From Theocolax elegans (taxonomy: Eukaryota; Arthropoda; Insecta; Hymenoptera; Cerocephalidae): DNA of 64,000 bases. Position 1 is the first letter of the stretch; every line of letters starts with the position of its first letter. Position numbers and translations under genes: made by a program. Below are positions 25,971 to 40,397 of this stretch, piece by piece. The DNA lies in the NCBI GenBank assembly GCA_026168455.1, contig CM047427.1, positions 12,615,505 to 12,679,504 of the forward strand. Reading direction: 5' to 3'. The notes under the pieces are model-generated. The model ran no database searches and had not been told where the DNA came from. It was given only the letters and a program-made list of their open reading frames with translations.

Positions 25971-27690
25971 TTATTAGAAAAATCTATTCTTGTGCTTAGA
26001 TAGAAATATTTATTCATTTTCGAGAATCGCGTTTAATCAAAATCTGTAATTATTGTTGTACAGTATTAGATGTTCGATAATTATATAATTTATTTTTAAA
26101 TTATTGTTAAGAGATTTCTCGAATACTGATAAATATTTCTGCATTAAATTCCCTAGACAGAGGGGTTGTTAATAAAAAAAGAACATTTTAAAATAACACT
26201 AATTAATGCTTTGTTAATAATAATTTCGATTTTTATGTAATATTTTACATTAATAAAATAGGGATGGCAAACGTTGATTAAAGCACCAAGTTAATTACAA
26301 AAACGTATCATAATTATTAAGGATAAATTTAATTAAAAAAATATTTATAATTATATAAATTATAATCAACCGTTAGAAAGGTACAAAAGAAAAAATAAAT
26401 TTTAATTGAATGATGAAAAGGATATACTAAAAATAAATGAGAAAAAATAATGGTTTCGAAAGCACGAATGTCAGTAAGCTTCCAAGAGCAATTGCTTTAC
26501 TTTTTTCCCCTTCAGAATTTTATTTCAACTTTTTTTATTTTTCTTAAATTACCTTCATTTTTCTAGTTTTCTATTAGTTTTATATTCTCTTTGTTATAAG
26601 ACGTACAATTCTTTTTTTGGAAATTGCCATTTTTTAGATGTAAGGTTAAGATTTATCGATCGCATTTGTTTATAACAACCGGGAAGTATAATATTTATTA
26701 ATTTAATTTAATTTACGATAGTATTCAGTGAAGCGTTTCACTATATCAATCTACATGTGTAACTATAGATGCGTATATATTAGAAATTGATGCAAAATAA
26801 ACAATTTAATTATTTTGATGGTATATAGATACAAGTCAAATAACAATTAAGGTAAAATGTTCCTATTGATAAATGACATTTCACAATTTTTTGATACGTT
26901 CCTAGTAACGAAGTTGGACTTAGCCGTTTTTTAGTGCACTGTTTAACCGATATGAAGGTTATGAAAAAATTGATAAAAAATAAAATCGAAATTCATTACT
27001 ATACAGAAGTTAATTAAAAATTGATAAGTACAAAAGAATAATTAATTAAAATCGCGAATTCTTAAAACTGTATTAAAAAAAATAGATTGTGTACCGTCAA
27101 TTTTTTTTGTAGAAGCGTCTTAAGTGAGTCAAAACCGTAATAATCAGTATGGAAAGAAAGTTTTAAGTACCATAGGATAAAAAAATATTAAGTACAAAGT
27201 AAACTCTCGGGTTACAAGTATAACGCTTAATTAAAATTCATAAACCATTTCTCTCTCTTTTGCTCGCTATTGTTTTCAATTTAATTTCGTTAACGTGTGG
27301 GTGTGTGTGTACGTAACATGTATTTCCGTACCTTAAACATGTCTATTCCTTGTTTTTTTTTCCTACCTCTAACGAAAAGGAGGGAAGCCCGAGTTTTCCT
27401 CTCGAGTCGACTTGTTCGCCCGCACGTACATCCCGAGGTAAAGAAAAGCTCCCACTTCGCCGCGAATTAGACTTTGCTTTGCAGGTGTGCGTGTGCGTGC
27501 GCGCGTATATATATACATGTGAGCACAAGGTGAAATTGCGATACGCCAAGGCAGCACCCGAAGATAAAGCCGCAACTTTTCTGTAATATCGTTATATTTT
27601 TCTTTCATTCTTTCTCTGTGGATATATGTATATATAGCGTTACTTCGAATGCAACACTACCGAATATTCTTTGTCCTTTGTATATTATGC

Positions 27691-27730
27691 ATGTGTGTGC
27701 TCGTGTGTCTCTGTGTGTGTGTGTGTGTGT
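27691..27730. repeat. (TG)n microsatellite, interrupted
   Basis: TGTGTGTGCTCGTGTGTCTC followed by a pure TG run. A shorter GT tract lies at 27294-27311. Confidence 0.75.
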
Positions 27731-30698
27731 AAAATGGCTTTGAGCGCTTTCTGCGTTATATATAAATGAATTGTAACGGTAGGTCGACGGAATTAATTAT
27801 TAAAGTTTGTTTGAGTTTCTGAGATATTTAATGTATTTGTGTGTGTATATATATATGCATGCGAGTGTGTGTTGTTATAAGAAAGAAATTACTTGGTTTT
27901 AAATAGCTTTGCATAATATTATAAAAACTTTCAAGTTTTAGTTTTTATGTATAATATATAGGTACACATATATGGGTGCGCATTTGTGGTTATTCCAATT
28001 AATGTAATAGAGAGTATAATATTGGAAAGTATTGTAGTGTATCGAATTAAACAGATTTCAAAAACAGGTTTTACCTTCCTGAAATAATTGACTAGTCAAC
28101 AAATACAACAATAGAGAAGAGATCATTGATAATTATTTTACCTTTGTCAATAATCTAAGAATGTGCCATTTAAAGAAAAAAATATTGACTTTTTAAGAAT
28201 CCAATCATCTATTGCTAAAAATATAAACCTGATCTTAAAATGTCACGTAAGCTTTGGACTTTTGGTAACGAATTTCTTAAAAGAGCAATATTTGAAATTA
28301 ACCAATCAGATGCATTATTGACAGATGAGGGGCAATAAACTCTTATTTTTAATCGTGCTGTTTTGATAAACTAGGAAGGGTGAAATTAATTTTAATAGAA
28401 ATTCCCTTATTAAGGTATAAAAAACAATATACCGATAAATATATTTTGAATATTATTATACGTGGATTCTATATTGCGGTCTGGAACGCACTATTTAGAT
28501 GTAATTCTGATAATCCATAAGCTATTACTTGTAAATCAATGTTTTGATACTACAATGGTGGTTGAATTGGAATGATCAGAATTTGAAAATTAAAATGGGG
28601 ATTTAATGTATGGCAGATTTCAAAACAATATTTTAGTAGGATCATCTGCTATTTCATAGATTTACACATTATCGAAAGAACGTGAGTCAGTCTCGAAAAA
28701 CTTTAATTAGCTTGCTGAATTATGACAAGTATTTTTAGTGAGTAAATTTAAAAGCTTTTAAAAATACCACATATATAATCTACCATTTCAAAATTTTAAA
28801 TTATAAAGTTATTTAAGTTTCAATTATTTGACATTCAAAATTTTATGCACTTTCCGAATTACCAAAATATTGGCATCGCATTTAGCCACCCCAAAAAATC
28901 TAGAGTAGCGATTTTCAGATTAGTTTGTATAAGTTTTGATAAAAAGATTGGTACTTAACTTTGATAAATATATTCAAAATTTGGATAAAACTTTACACAT
29001 TTCTAAAAAACTCTATAGTTTTCGGATTTAATTTGCGTGGTTGTGGATACTGTAAACGTGTAACAGATCAATGTAATATCCTTATTTAGACGAGATAACT
29101 CGTTTTACCATGTGCCAGAAAATTAATTAATAATAGTTACATGATGATTTTGAATTTTAATTGATTGATGTTCGATTATTATCAATTTCGTACATTTGTT
29201 TAAAAGAAAAACTAACAACATTTTCCAAATTTGTTGCAAATATTTTGCAAAATACTTCTATTTGTAAGAATAAACTATTTTTCCAAATTCCATTTTCAAA
29301 TACCTTTCTTCGGGTTAGCAAATAAAAATATATTTATATGTATGCGCCCTTTAAAAGAGTATTGCAAAGCGCATCCTACAAAATTATTGCGTTTTTGCAG
29401 TAGGAACGAAATTTTTTCGATTCCAAAAGATGGACGTATTGATTTTTAAAAAAATGTATCTATGTGAATCTTTATAATTTTTTTCGTGGAGCCATCAGTC
29501 TGTAAATACAAGTTTAATAAATATTTTTTAAACGTAGCATAAATTAATGTTTATCATATAACAATAGTTAAATATTAAACAATTTCCATCCAAAGTAAAA
29601 AAAGCACTGCTTTTAATCGGTTGGTATCATAACGCAAGATTTAGGGAGATGCAATTTTATTAATTTTTTTTATATTGACAATTTGATCACCATTAGATTT
29701 AAACTCAGTCTATGTTTACGATTTTAAAAATGTATCTGAAAATAAATCCAAAATTTAATTTTATACTAAATAATTAGTTATACGGATTATAAAAATTAGC
29801 GTTTCATTTTACACACATTCTTTTGGTACAATTTGTTTACTACTATGTTAATTTTTAATAGAATTGTAGTCATGGTAATTAAAATAAATAATAAAATAAT
29901 CCGTAATACTAAGTTGTATACACACAAATTACTACTATCCATATGTGCGTATAAAAAAAATATACAAGCTTAATTTAGATATTGGGAATTTTAAAGCCGA
30001 TAGATTGTTAATTGTTAGAAGTGAGCAATTGGAGCGCATAGTGTCAACGAGTATAATCTTTAAATTGTACATAAAATAATTGAAACTAATGAATACACCT
30101 CGAGTTACGTACGATCGATCGATTAGCAATTAATTTGAACGAAAGAGTTAATTCAAATAACGTATATAAGATCTATATAATGCACACAGCGGCAGTTAAT
30201 AATTAAAACTCTTGGTTGGTTAATTAACCAGATTGTTACATTATAATATCTTGAGCGATGTTCTCTGATATAGATTAAAAAAGTTAGACCGTAATAACAT
30301 TTAATAAAATTAACTGCGCTCGAACCTCATCAAGCTCGCATCGCTCGAGTCTTTAAATTGAAGCCAACAAAATAATTCCACTCGACCAGCCGAATAATGG
30401 AATTCGAATTTCACGAATCTCAGTCGAAACTTTCGAGGTTGAAAGTTACACACGGACCCTCAACTTCGTACCAAGTTCTCTCGCGCTCCAACAAACCTTC
30501 GGGTTTTCAAAAGTGCCGTTCTACACGGGGCCCACCAAAGAGAAACCGAATGAGAGAAAGGGAGACAGAGCATCAAAATCTTCCAATTTCCGGGCCAGAT
30601 GCACCGAAAAATTCGCCGACTCGGTTCTCTCTCTACGTGCATCGAATCGCTAAGCTTTCGAGCTTGACGCGTCGTTGAACAATATCGATGCTTATCGT

Positions 30699-30741
30699 TC
30701 TCTCTCTCCCTCTCTTTCTCTCTTTCTCTCTCGCGCTCTCT
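30699..30741. repeat. (CT)n microsatellite, interrupted
   Basis: CTCTCTCCCTCTCTTTCTCT-type tract inside a GC-raised block. Confidence 0.8.
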
Positions 30742-33700
30742 GTGGATATGCGATGTGTCCGGTTCTGTATCTCCTGGTTGACGCGTTTCAAAATAAAAGG
30801 ACTCGGCTCGGAGTTGAAATTAAATTTTCAATGAAAATTATATGTTCCTGTTTTTCCGTTATTGTGTTACGCTTTCAAAAAGCCCATTTGTTTTATATAA
30901 TTATTAATTTCGATTTACCGGGATGGAGAAACAAAACGTTAATTTAACACGTGAGAAACACGAAATTTATATAAATTCTTAAGAAAGGTAATAGAAGGTA
31001 ATAGAAATGGGAAGAGTAAACAAATAATTTATTTGATTGAATAATTGGAATAATTCGAGCTGAAACCCATTAATTTATTGTAGCAATTACAAATCTCAAA
31101 GCATCCGTATAGAAACGGGCGACCTCCACGAGCAATGCTTCATCGCACTTTCGACAACGCACTCTTCTGGAATCGCAGGGTCGCAAATCACGCGCAAACG
31201 TGAATGAACGTACGTGCAGTCGCGCAAACACATGGTTCTCGAAATATTTGCCCTGTCCGACATTCGATATCGGCGCCGAGGATCTGCTCTGTTACCCGAG
31301 CATCAGCGCGCACTATGAGATGTATCGATTTCGCATTGGCTCCCATACGCTTGTTGTAATTACTTTCGCCCTGGAGAATTATTTCCTCTACATCCTCTAT
31401 ATACACCGATATCGATATCTACTTTTTAAGCCAGTGTCTATATATATAGATACACCGAAGCAAGAAGTGACAGGATGCCGCTTCTCTGCTTTAGCTTTCG
31501 TTTTTTTTTGGTGAGATGACGTCAGAATCGTTAGACTTTTACCGAAAAGAAAAATTGGCTGCTTTTATGAAAACGGTAGAGTGTGTTTTTCATTAGATCT
31601 CGTGTAGCATGGAAGTTCGGAACATTTATAAATAATTATCGGTAAATATATTTATAAAAATTATTTGCCACCGCGCCTCGGTAGGATGATATTTATTATT
31701 TAATCGATGCTAGCCTGCTGTGTCACCAAATTATTTTATTTTAACTGACCTTTATTGAACAATCTATGAATAAAAGAGGTTTTGTAAAAATTAAAATAAC
31801 TTTGGTTCTAATACATTTTAAATTTTTATAATGTAAAAATAAAAGTTAAATTTTGCTTAGTTCAATAAGTAGCTCATACTGTTCAAAAGTTGAGTTGATT
31901 GAGAAAATAATAAGAAATAAAATAAAAAAATCAATCAAAAGTAATGAATTTATAACTATATTTTAAATTTAAATGACTTTTGAATTATTTGAGCTATTCT
32001 AACATACTAAAGTTCTAATTATAAAGCTCTTAAACTAAATATTTGTAATATTGTTGTTCATTATAACTCGAGATGTTTTATTTTTTTATCGAAAAAAATT
32101 TATTCCGTGGTTTTGGAATAAATCACTCCTATGCTACAAATATAATATTATAAAAAAATAGTTATGCAGTTACAATTGCGTAATTTAACACACGGTGGTA
32201 CTTAAATTTTATAATATTGTCGAATATAATTTTAAGATTTTTTTATTTTCAAAACGTAATTCAAATGTATAAGCGTCATAAAAGTAGGTATATTAATGGA
32301 AAAGCGTACAATAAAAAATACATATTATCGCGCGGAATCGTAAATTTTTAAATAAGTGCAGCTTTTCCATGTATAATAATTACTTTGACCTAAAAAAAAA
32401 CAACAGAGACGATGTGGAATTTTTAAATAAATTTATTCAAACATATTAATTATTTTAAATGCAACATAAAAATATGATCATAAATAAATCGTGAACGCTA
32501 TTCTCAACCGGCATTGCGGTTGTTAGTCTCTCGGGAGCAATTTTAAACCAAACACTCGGACTTGACTTATTGACCTCACTATATTTGATGACATTTTTTC
32601 TCCTTCTATTTCTTCATTTCTTTGGTTTTATAATGATCATTATTTATAGCTATTTAATTTACAATTGTTAGTAATTTCATAGTCATTATTAGGAAACTGT
32701 ATAAAACGAGACAACGAAATCAGGATTTGTTAATGGAGCTACTATTAGTGTCTGGTAAAGTTATATGTTTAATTTAAATGCTTGAAGGATATCAAAAAAT
32801 TAATTTTTTATACTCTTGTTATTATTTAAAAGATAATTTAAAAAAAGTAAACATTTTAATAAAATATAATTATATAAAACTAAATTGTTAATAAACTATT
32901 ATCATATTTATATTTGCAATATTCAATAATTAAATTTTGTTTGTAATTATCAAATTGAACTTCATTAATATTACCAATATCGCTTGACATATCTGCGTTT
33001 AACATTGTTTAAAAATATCTCCTTACCTGAAACAGAAAAGGTATTTATTTAATTTGTATAACAAAAGGCTAAAATATTTATATAATATATAGAACATATC
33101 GTATACATATTGTAAGTTGTTACTGAATTATTTCGAATATAAAATATTTTCGTCTTTAACTTTGATTGCTTAATAAGTAATCATTAAATTTATATACCTT
33201 AAAATAATAAGATGTAACTTGAAATTTACATATTGTTTTGCAATTCTCACAGGTCAATATATTATGATGCAAAACATATTGCGCGTATCTGAGGAATTCA
33301 GGTTATTAATATAATATGCAGTATTCTAATTCAGTAAAATAAATTACAATATTAAAAAATCATGGGTATTAACGCAAATACATTCTTATTGCATTTGTTA
33401 TTATTTGTTATTAGGAAATAATTTCTAAGAGATATAAAGTTTTTTATGGTTTCAAAAATACTAATAAAAGATAAAGATCCAAATGCTAATTGCTTATGGA
33501 CATACGAAAATGTGTATCAGGAGGAATTAAGACAAGACGTACTGCAGCAATATATCTGCAGAAATGTGTATTTTTGACATTGAGAGAATTTGTTTAATAT
33601 TTTGCATAAAAAATGAAGAAGATGCATTTTCAATAACTTTTTTATATATACTACATATAAGTATTAACAACTGAATGGATTTAATTTATAGGTTCGATAG

Positions 33701-36184
33701 TAATTAAAAGATCGATTCGTAGGAACTGGTAACAATCTTTAAAATTATTCTTAAATACCAGTTTTTGAACGCTGATTACCACAATATAAATAATTAAATA
33801 TTACGTTTTTCCAAATGAAAATTAGTACGTTAGGTTTTAAAAATAAGAGTGTAAAAGGAACGTAGTACTTGTTATGAGTGTTGAGTCGTTGAACAAGATA
33901 TCGGAAATAAACGGTTCCATTGTCGAAAATGTGCAGTCTCGCCATGTGCCACCATTATGAGGCAACTATTACCGCTCGTTAGAACCAAATGGAGGCTTTA
34001 TGGGTGTATAGGGGCTTAACACTACGAAACGACTGTTAAGCAACGATGCGAAATGAAACGAAAAGAATCCGGCTAGCCTTAAGAAACTTGCACCTCGTAC
34101 TCGAGAACAAAAGAAAAACCATTTAAAGTAATATGGTTGGAATGTATCCAAAATTTCATCAACGGTACCTTATTTTACCTAACTACATCTAATTTTCTTC
34201 GGCTTCTTTTTCTTGGTGATAAAAATACTTGACTTTTGGCTCACGAGATAATACATCGATTATTTGGGTTATATAGTTTTTACCCAGAATTAAAGTTGAA
34301 AATTTGTTGAAAGATATCGAATTTTAAAAGTAGTCGATTACTTTATTTTATTATGTGTAACCATTTTGAATAAAAAGGTCTTTCCTCAGGATTATGAACT
34401 TTCATTAAAGAGAATATGTATTTTTTTCAGCTGTTTAAATAAATAATTTTAGTATAATTTGAAATAAAGTGTCTCGTTTCTGTAATTAAAATTACCTACA
34501 AATGGTATCCAATTAATTTAAAATTAATAACAAATAATTTTTCTAAGAATGTCATTCATCTAGCTTCGTCCACATGTTGGATTATTTTCAGATTTTTAAT
34601 TTCATATCAAGTCGATCTGACGAAGGCAATAATAAAAAATGCAAATTCATTAATAATAAATGCATCAATCCTTCAATTATTAATATATTTTAATTTTTTT
34701 AGGGCAATTATTTCTTCCTCTTAGTGTGGTTAAATATTTTATATTAATAAGCATCAAATTTATAATTATCAATTCTTATTTTGTATATGTCCATTAATTT
34801 TAGTTTTTAAAGCACGTTGAAAATGAACAGTTTTTACAAGTAAATTTGTAAACAACATCTGTATCATCATCTTTTCTTTTGTATGTATTCATGTTATGCA
34901 TTTTAAATTTCATATTAAACTCATATCATCAATTAATAAAGGAAGATCTTTGTAATTTGTTTCCAACATCCCCTTGTCAGCGACTATTTGTACATTACTT
35001 TCTTTTAGATTTGTAACCACTAATACAATTTAGTCGATTTTTCTTTTACATTAAAGAGGTAAGCGATTATCAACGATCAAAAGGAACAGTCAGGAAGAAA
35101 ACTATAGGAAGCATTTCTTCAGTTATCAGTTGTAAAACATCCTTTGTAGAAACAGATAACGAAACGTCAACAAAGAACCGGACAAAGAAAGACATTCATA
35201 CACGTCTGCGAGCGGTAGACGTACAAAGCCATCGAAACAAGTGTACTACTACTATTGTTTCGCATTTATCGAAAATCTAAAGTATTTTTCTTATTGAATT
35301 CTCTTGGATATAAATTCATATTATCGTCGTTATTGTAGAAATAGAAATTAAAGTTTTCAGCAAATAATTTATAGAATTAATTCTGCCTCGTATCTTTATT
35401 AAATTAATTATTCGTGTCTCGAAGCTGATCGACTATGGGTAAACCAGTAACAAACTCAAATATACTCGCAAACAAATTTCCATTATGATATACCTCTGAT
35501 CCCTCTAAACCACGAGATCACACTCAACAATTTGGTGCACACGCGTGCCGGATTAAATATTTGCGGGATAAATCCTGTACACCTAATCGAAGTTGACGAG
35601 TAATGACGTGGCTCGAAAAAGAAAAAGGTACCTTACATTCGGTAAGGTCCGGAAAGTGTAAAGTACGGTAACTTTTGGATAGGATGGCCCGAGGTGATAA
35701 TAAAGGTGGTTGGCTCGAACCGTAAGTAATAGGCGCGTCGAAACTTGGTAAGGCAACCGAGAACTTTTGTGTGTCGAGCTATCGTCGGTGTGTCCCTGTG
35801 GAGGTTATCCTCTCCTCTTCTCTCCTGGTCGTCCTATCTTGTACCAGTTGCCTTGGACCTTTTTACCCTTATACGCCTTGCGAACATCCTACAAATCGCT
35901 TTAGTTGCCAACTCGTTGTAAAGTTGCCGTCGCACTAATTTAAGGATAAATTGCCTGGCGAATCACTTAAGGATAAATTACTGTGGCGGACTTTCCCCGC
36001 ATAAGAAGGGGAGTTTCTTTTTCTTAACGAAAGATTGACTGAGCAAGAGAGAAGCGAAAACTCAATGAAAAGAATGGGAAAATTCTAATGAAAATTAAGG
36101 GGAACGGTGTGAGTCGAACCTCAAATGTTTTGATCCTTACCAAGTGCATCATTCTTTCTTACCTTCTCAAGGTACGATTTTTCT

Positions 36185-36211
36185 TATTATATTTATTATT
36201 ATTATTATTAT
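36185..36211. repeat. (ATT)n microsatellite
   Basis: About eight ATT units. Confidence 0.8.
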
Positions 36212-37290
36212 TGGCATTACTTAACCGACATATTTATAAATTGTAAATTCAAGAGAAAATTGAAGAAGAGATTAAAGAGCCGAGCTTATCGGTAAACTGG
36301 AAAAGTAGACAGAATGTGTGTCGTCTCATTCCTTTTACATCCAAGGGATGTAAGAGCCGGAACTATATATTTCTTCAACTTTGTGCGCGGCTAGTTGGAA
36401 ACCTACCAAGAAACGAGTAGTATCTGTATATGGAGAAACTTTTCAATGATATTCATTTGTATACAATCGTATAGTTAGAATATCAAAATTAAAATTTTAA
36501 ATTATTTTTCTCTTTTGTTCAAATTTTTCGAAAGTATTATTCTTAATTATTTAGAAATACACGTCTTGGTGTCCTATGTGTCCATAAACATTTGAAAATT
36601 ATAATTCAAAGTTTTTTCGTATGTAGGTTGATTAATTTATCTAAAATTTTATAGGATAATTTAATATATAAAAATAAAGGGAGGAATTCAATTAACTTTG
36701 CTAAAATTAACAGTGCATTAAATATAACATAGAAATTATTTAAATGTGTTAAAAAGTTGTATAAACGTTAGCAAAAGTTTAATAAAAATAGAAACATTTT
36801 AATCAGATGTCCTCTCTTCATTTCTACATATTATAATAACCCACAAAATTTCGAGCGGACGCAAGAAAAGTTTGACCTACTATTTTATCTAAATATCGGT
36901 TAAATAGTATACTTTTCACACATATTTAAATGAAATAAACGTACTCGTGATAAGTCGATGAAAATATTAACGTTTTAATAAAATTTTAGACATTTTAATA
37001 TTTCACTTCTAAATAAGTGTTTGGAAATCAGCGTTGAAGCCATTTTCGAGGCTTGGAGGGTTTGCGCACTTACCAGACTGAAGTTACTTACAAACTTAGT
37101 GGACTTCCTATATCGTATAACCCATGCGATAATACACCTGTATTTTTCATTATTAATAGACGTAATCCGATAATAAAAAAAAGTAGTAGTCAAATGAAGG
37201 TGTGCTCGTATTTAGAAACGAGTATGTAGGAATAAATAACAATGTGATTTATCAAATCGGTAGTTGAAAAGTAGCGTTATTCGGTTTTAA

Positions 37291-37345
37291 GGGGGTTCCA
37301 AAGTCAATTTTATGACTGAATTATCGACCTGACGTCGATATAGTA
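37291..37345. mobile_element. Fragment of the TTAA MITE family, copy C
   Basis: TTAA at 37287-37290 followed by GGGGGTTCCAAAGTCAATTT, identical over its first 20 bp to the inverted right end of copy D. The rest is missing. A separate hairpin (37358-37416) follows directly. Confidence 0.55.
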
Positions 37346-37357
37346 GGTTGCATTATC

Positions 37358-37416
37358 AGTATACTACGCCATCTAGCGTACGATTCAAATGATGTCGGTA
37401 GATGGCGTAGTTATAC
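37358..37416. repeat. Hairpin with GCCATCTA arms, 18-bp stem
   Basis: AGTATACTACGCCATCTA (37358-37375) pairs with TAGATGGCGTAGTTATACT (37399-37417), perfect except for one bulged T; loop 23 nt. It sits directly after the truncated TTAA MITE copy C and 140 bp before tandem array 1. Confidence 0.65.
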
Positions 37417-37557
37417 TAACACTGTGATTTGATTTTGTGGAGATAACATAACCTAAGCTTGAAATTTATTCTTTATTGATCAAGAGCCAAAAAAATTTTT
37501 TTTTTCTCTAACTTTGAGAATGTCTTTTTAGCGTGTATGATAAATTCAGGATTGATT

Positions 37558-38795
37558 ACTCATTATAGAGTGGACAATCAGACTTACAGTTCTGTACTTG
37601 CATAGTTACAAGCAATTGAAACTTTTACTCACTATGGAGTGACAACAATTTTAATGAATTGTTCAATTTTTTAATAACTAAAATTAAATATAATAATTAC
37701 GAACTCAAATTATAGAATATCTTAATCCAATAAATGTTTTTTAATAGCGTGTAAGATATTTATAAATAATAATTGTATACTGCTATTTATAATTAAATCA
37801 TTTAAAACATTTTTCTTTTCATCATTTTTTTTATAATCATAAACCTTTTTTAATGCCTTAATCCCATAAATTTAGGATTGATTACTCATTATAGAGTGGG
37901 CAATTAGGCTTACTCACTATGGAGCGACAACAATTTTAATAAACTGTTCAATTTTTTAATAACTTAAATTAAATATAATAACTATGAACAGTTATTAGCC
38001 ATCACTGGGCTTGCGTGAAAAATCCTATTCTATCACTCAAATTATAGAATATCTTAATCCAATAAATGTTTTTTTATAACGTGTAAGATATTTATAAATA
38101 ATAATTGTGTACTGCTATTCATAATTAAATCATTTGAAACATTTTCCTTTTCATCATTTTTTTTATAATCATAAAACTTTTTTATAAATTCAGTTACGTA
38201 CTGAAATATTTTTAATGCCTTAATCCGATAAATTCAGGATTGATTACTCATTATAGAGTGGGCAATTATGCTTACAGTTCTGCACTTGCACAATTACAAG
38301 CAATTGATACTTTTACTCACTATGGAGTGACAACAATTTTAATAAATTGTTCAATTTTTTAATAACTAAAATTAAATATAATAACTACGAACAGTTATTA
38401 GCCATCAATGGGCTTGCGTGAAAAATCCTATTCTATAACTCAAATTATAGAATATCTTAATCCAATAAATGTTTTTTAATAGCGTGTAAGATATTTATAA
38501 ATAATAATTGTGTACTGCTATTTATAATTACATCATTTAAAACATTTTTCTTTTCATCATTTTTTTTATAATCATAAAACTTTTTTATAAATTCAGTTAC
38601 GTACTGAAATATTTTTAATGCCTTAATCCCATAAATTCAGGATTGATTACTCATTATAGAGTGGGCAATTATGCTTACAGTTCTGCACTTGCATAGTTAC
38701 AAATAATTGACACTTTTACTCACTATGGAGTTGACAACAGGTTTAATGAATTGTTCAATTTTTTAATAACTAAAATTAAATATAATAATTACGAC
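37558..38795. repeat. Tandem array 1: ~320-400 bp AT-rich units, about 3.4 copies
   Basis: AGGATTGATTACTCATTATAGAGTG or a near copy starts units at 37558, 37874, 38236 and 38639 (spacings 316, 362, 403 bp). Lengths differ through block deletions: copy 1 lacks the GGGCTTGCGTGAAAAATCC block and copy 2 lacks the CAGTTCTGCACTTGC block. Copy 3 is fullest. Each unit has two small palindromes, ACTCATTATAGAGT and ACTCACTATGGAGT. A partial earlier copy may begin near 37530. No coding capacity. Confidence 0.8.
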
Positions 38796-38869
38796 CACTT
38801 CGAGAATCCAGCATTCAAGCGTTCCTAGTATTGAAAAAAGCACATATGATTAGACTCTTTGACTAGGAA

Positions 38870-40080
38870 CGAGCCCAAGGAACCAGGATGAGCACCATCA
38901 TTAGCTCACTCAGTAGCTGAAGGGTAGTATATCTTCTAGGAGCTGCACCGCGTCCAAGTCTTAGGAATAACAGCACATACTCAGATTGGCTCCGATGATT
39001 GTTGACGGAACAGCAACACGTACTCAGATAGGCTCCGATGATTGTTGACGCCCAGTGCAGGATTTTCTGTGAATATATTAAAAAATCAGACAAAGCAAAC
39101 TACTAAATAATGGTATAATGGGAAACAGGAAGAAAGGACGCATAAAAAGGTATACAATGGCCTGTTGATATCAATTGAGAGGTTAGGGGAACACCAACCT
39201 TCTCCTCTGTAATATAACTATATAAATAACGAAGTGCTCCTACGGATAAGCAACTTACCTGTAAATAAAACCCGGAACTACACGTTAATCCTATAGCGAG
39301 CCGGTATTGAAGAAAAAGCAACACAATGAAGAATCCGCCCGTTGCACCACGTCCAAGTCTGAGGAACAGCAACACGTACTCAGATAGGCTCCGATGATTG
39401 TTGACGCCCAGTGCAGGATTTTCTGTGATATATTAAAAATCAGACAAAGAGGATTTTCTGTGAATATATTAAAAAATCAGACAAAGCAAACTATTAAATA
39501 ATGGTATAATGGGAAACAGGGAAGAAAGGACGCATAAAAAAGGTATACAATGGCCTGTTAATATCAATTGAGAGGTTAGGGGAACACCAACCTTCTCCTT
39601 TGTAATATAACTATATAAATAATGAAGTGCTCCTACGGATAAGCAACTTACCTGTAAATTAAACCCGGAACTACACGTTAATCCTATAGCGAGCCGGTAT
39701 TGAAGAAAAAGCAATACAATGAAGAATCAGCCCGTCGCACCACGTCCAAGTCTGAGGAACAGCAACACGTATACAGATTGGCTCCGATGATTGTTGACGC
39801 CCAGTGCACGGTTTTCTGAGAATATATTAAAAAATTAGACAAAGCAAACTACTAAATAATGGTATACTGGGAAACAGGAAGAAAGGATGCATAAAAAGGT
39901 ATACAATTGCCTTCTGATATCAATTGAGAGGTTAGGGGAACACCAACCTTTTCGCTTGTAATATAACTATATAAATAACAAAGTTCCTCTACGGCTAAAC
40001 AACTTACCTCTAAACAAAATCCACAACTCCACTTTAATCATATAGGGAGCCGGTGTTGAATAAAAAGCACTATGTCATCA
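38870..40080. repeat. Tandem array 2: ~355-395 bp units, about 3 copies
   Basis: GGCTCCGATGATTGTTGACG marks units at about 39031, 39387 and 39780, with an extra partial repeat at 38988. Units share GGTTAGGGGAACACCAACCT, CCTACGGATAAGCAACTTACC and GCGAGCCGGTATTGAAG. Smaller duplications sit inside: a ~43-bp one at 38988/39031 and a ~36-bp one at 39415-39485. The minus-strand frames at 39103-39375 and 39469-39714 are the same repeat read twice. The last copy is the most diverged. Confidence 0.8.
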
Positions 40081-40397
40081 GCAATACAATGTAGAACTCG
40101 TTGACAGATCGGCAAGAAGCGCGAATGTACGCGTATATCGATAGATGACCGCACGGGCGTACGACGTACGCGCGCATCATGTCGATTCCAACGCAATGCG
40201 CATGCGCGCACGGACTAGACGGGTCGGATCACGACCGAGATGAGACACTCGTGAACTTCGTTAAGAAACGTTTTATCATTATATATATTGTTAGTTTATA
40301 ACGGAAAAATTTGTTTATTTCAAATCTTATAAACGTAGCAGCAATATTTTTAATTTTTCTAGATTGACGTGACACACGCGAATTGAGCAACAAATGC

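Larger units (their letters stand above)
25971..37286. other. Long gene-free stretch, 11 kb
   Basis: Mainly AT-rich with several GC-raised, CpG-containing blocks (about 27360-27560, 30340-30680, 31110-31420, 33930-34110, 35510-35990). None gives a frame with convincing protein character and splice sites. These blocks could be regulatory sequence in a large intron or intergenic region. A small palindrome ACCTTACATTCGGTAAGGT lies near 35631. Confidence 0.5.

Noticed and set aside
31188..31514. Overlapping frames of 72 and 104 codons in a GC-raised block
   Set aside because: Both strands are open, which usually reflects GC content; no motif or splice support.
39103..39714. Minus-strand 81-90 codon frames in array 2
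   Set aside because: The same repeat unit translated twice; no known motif, and the third copy does not keep the frame.
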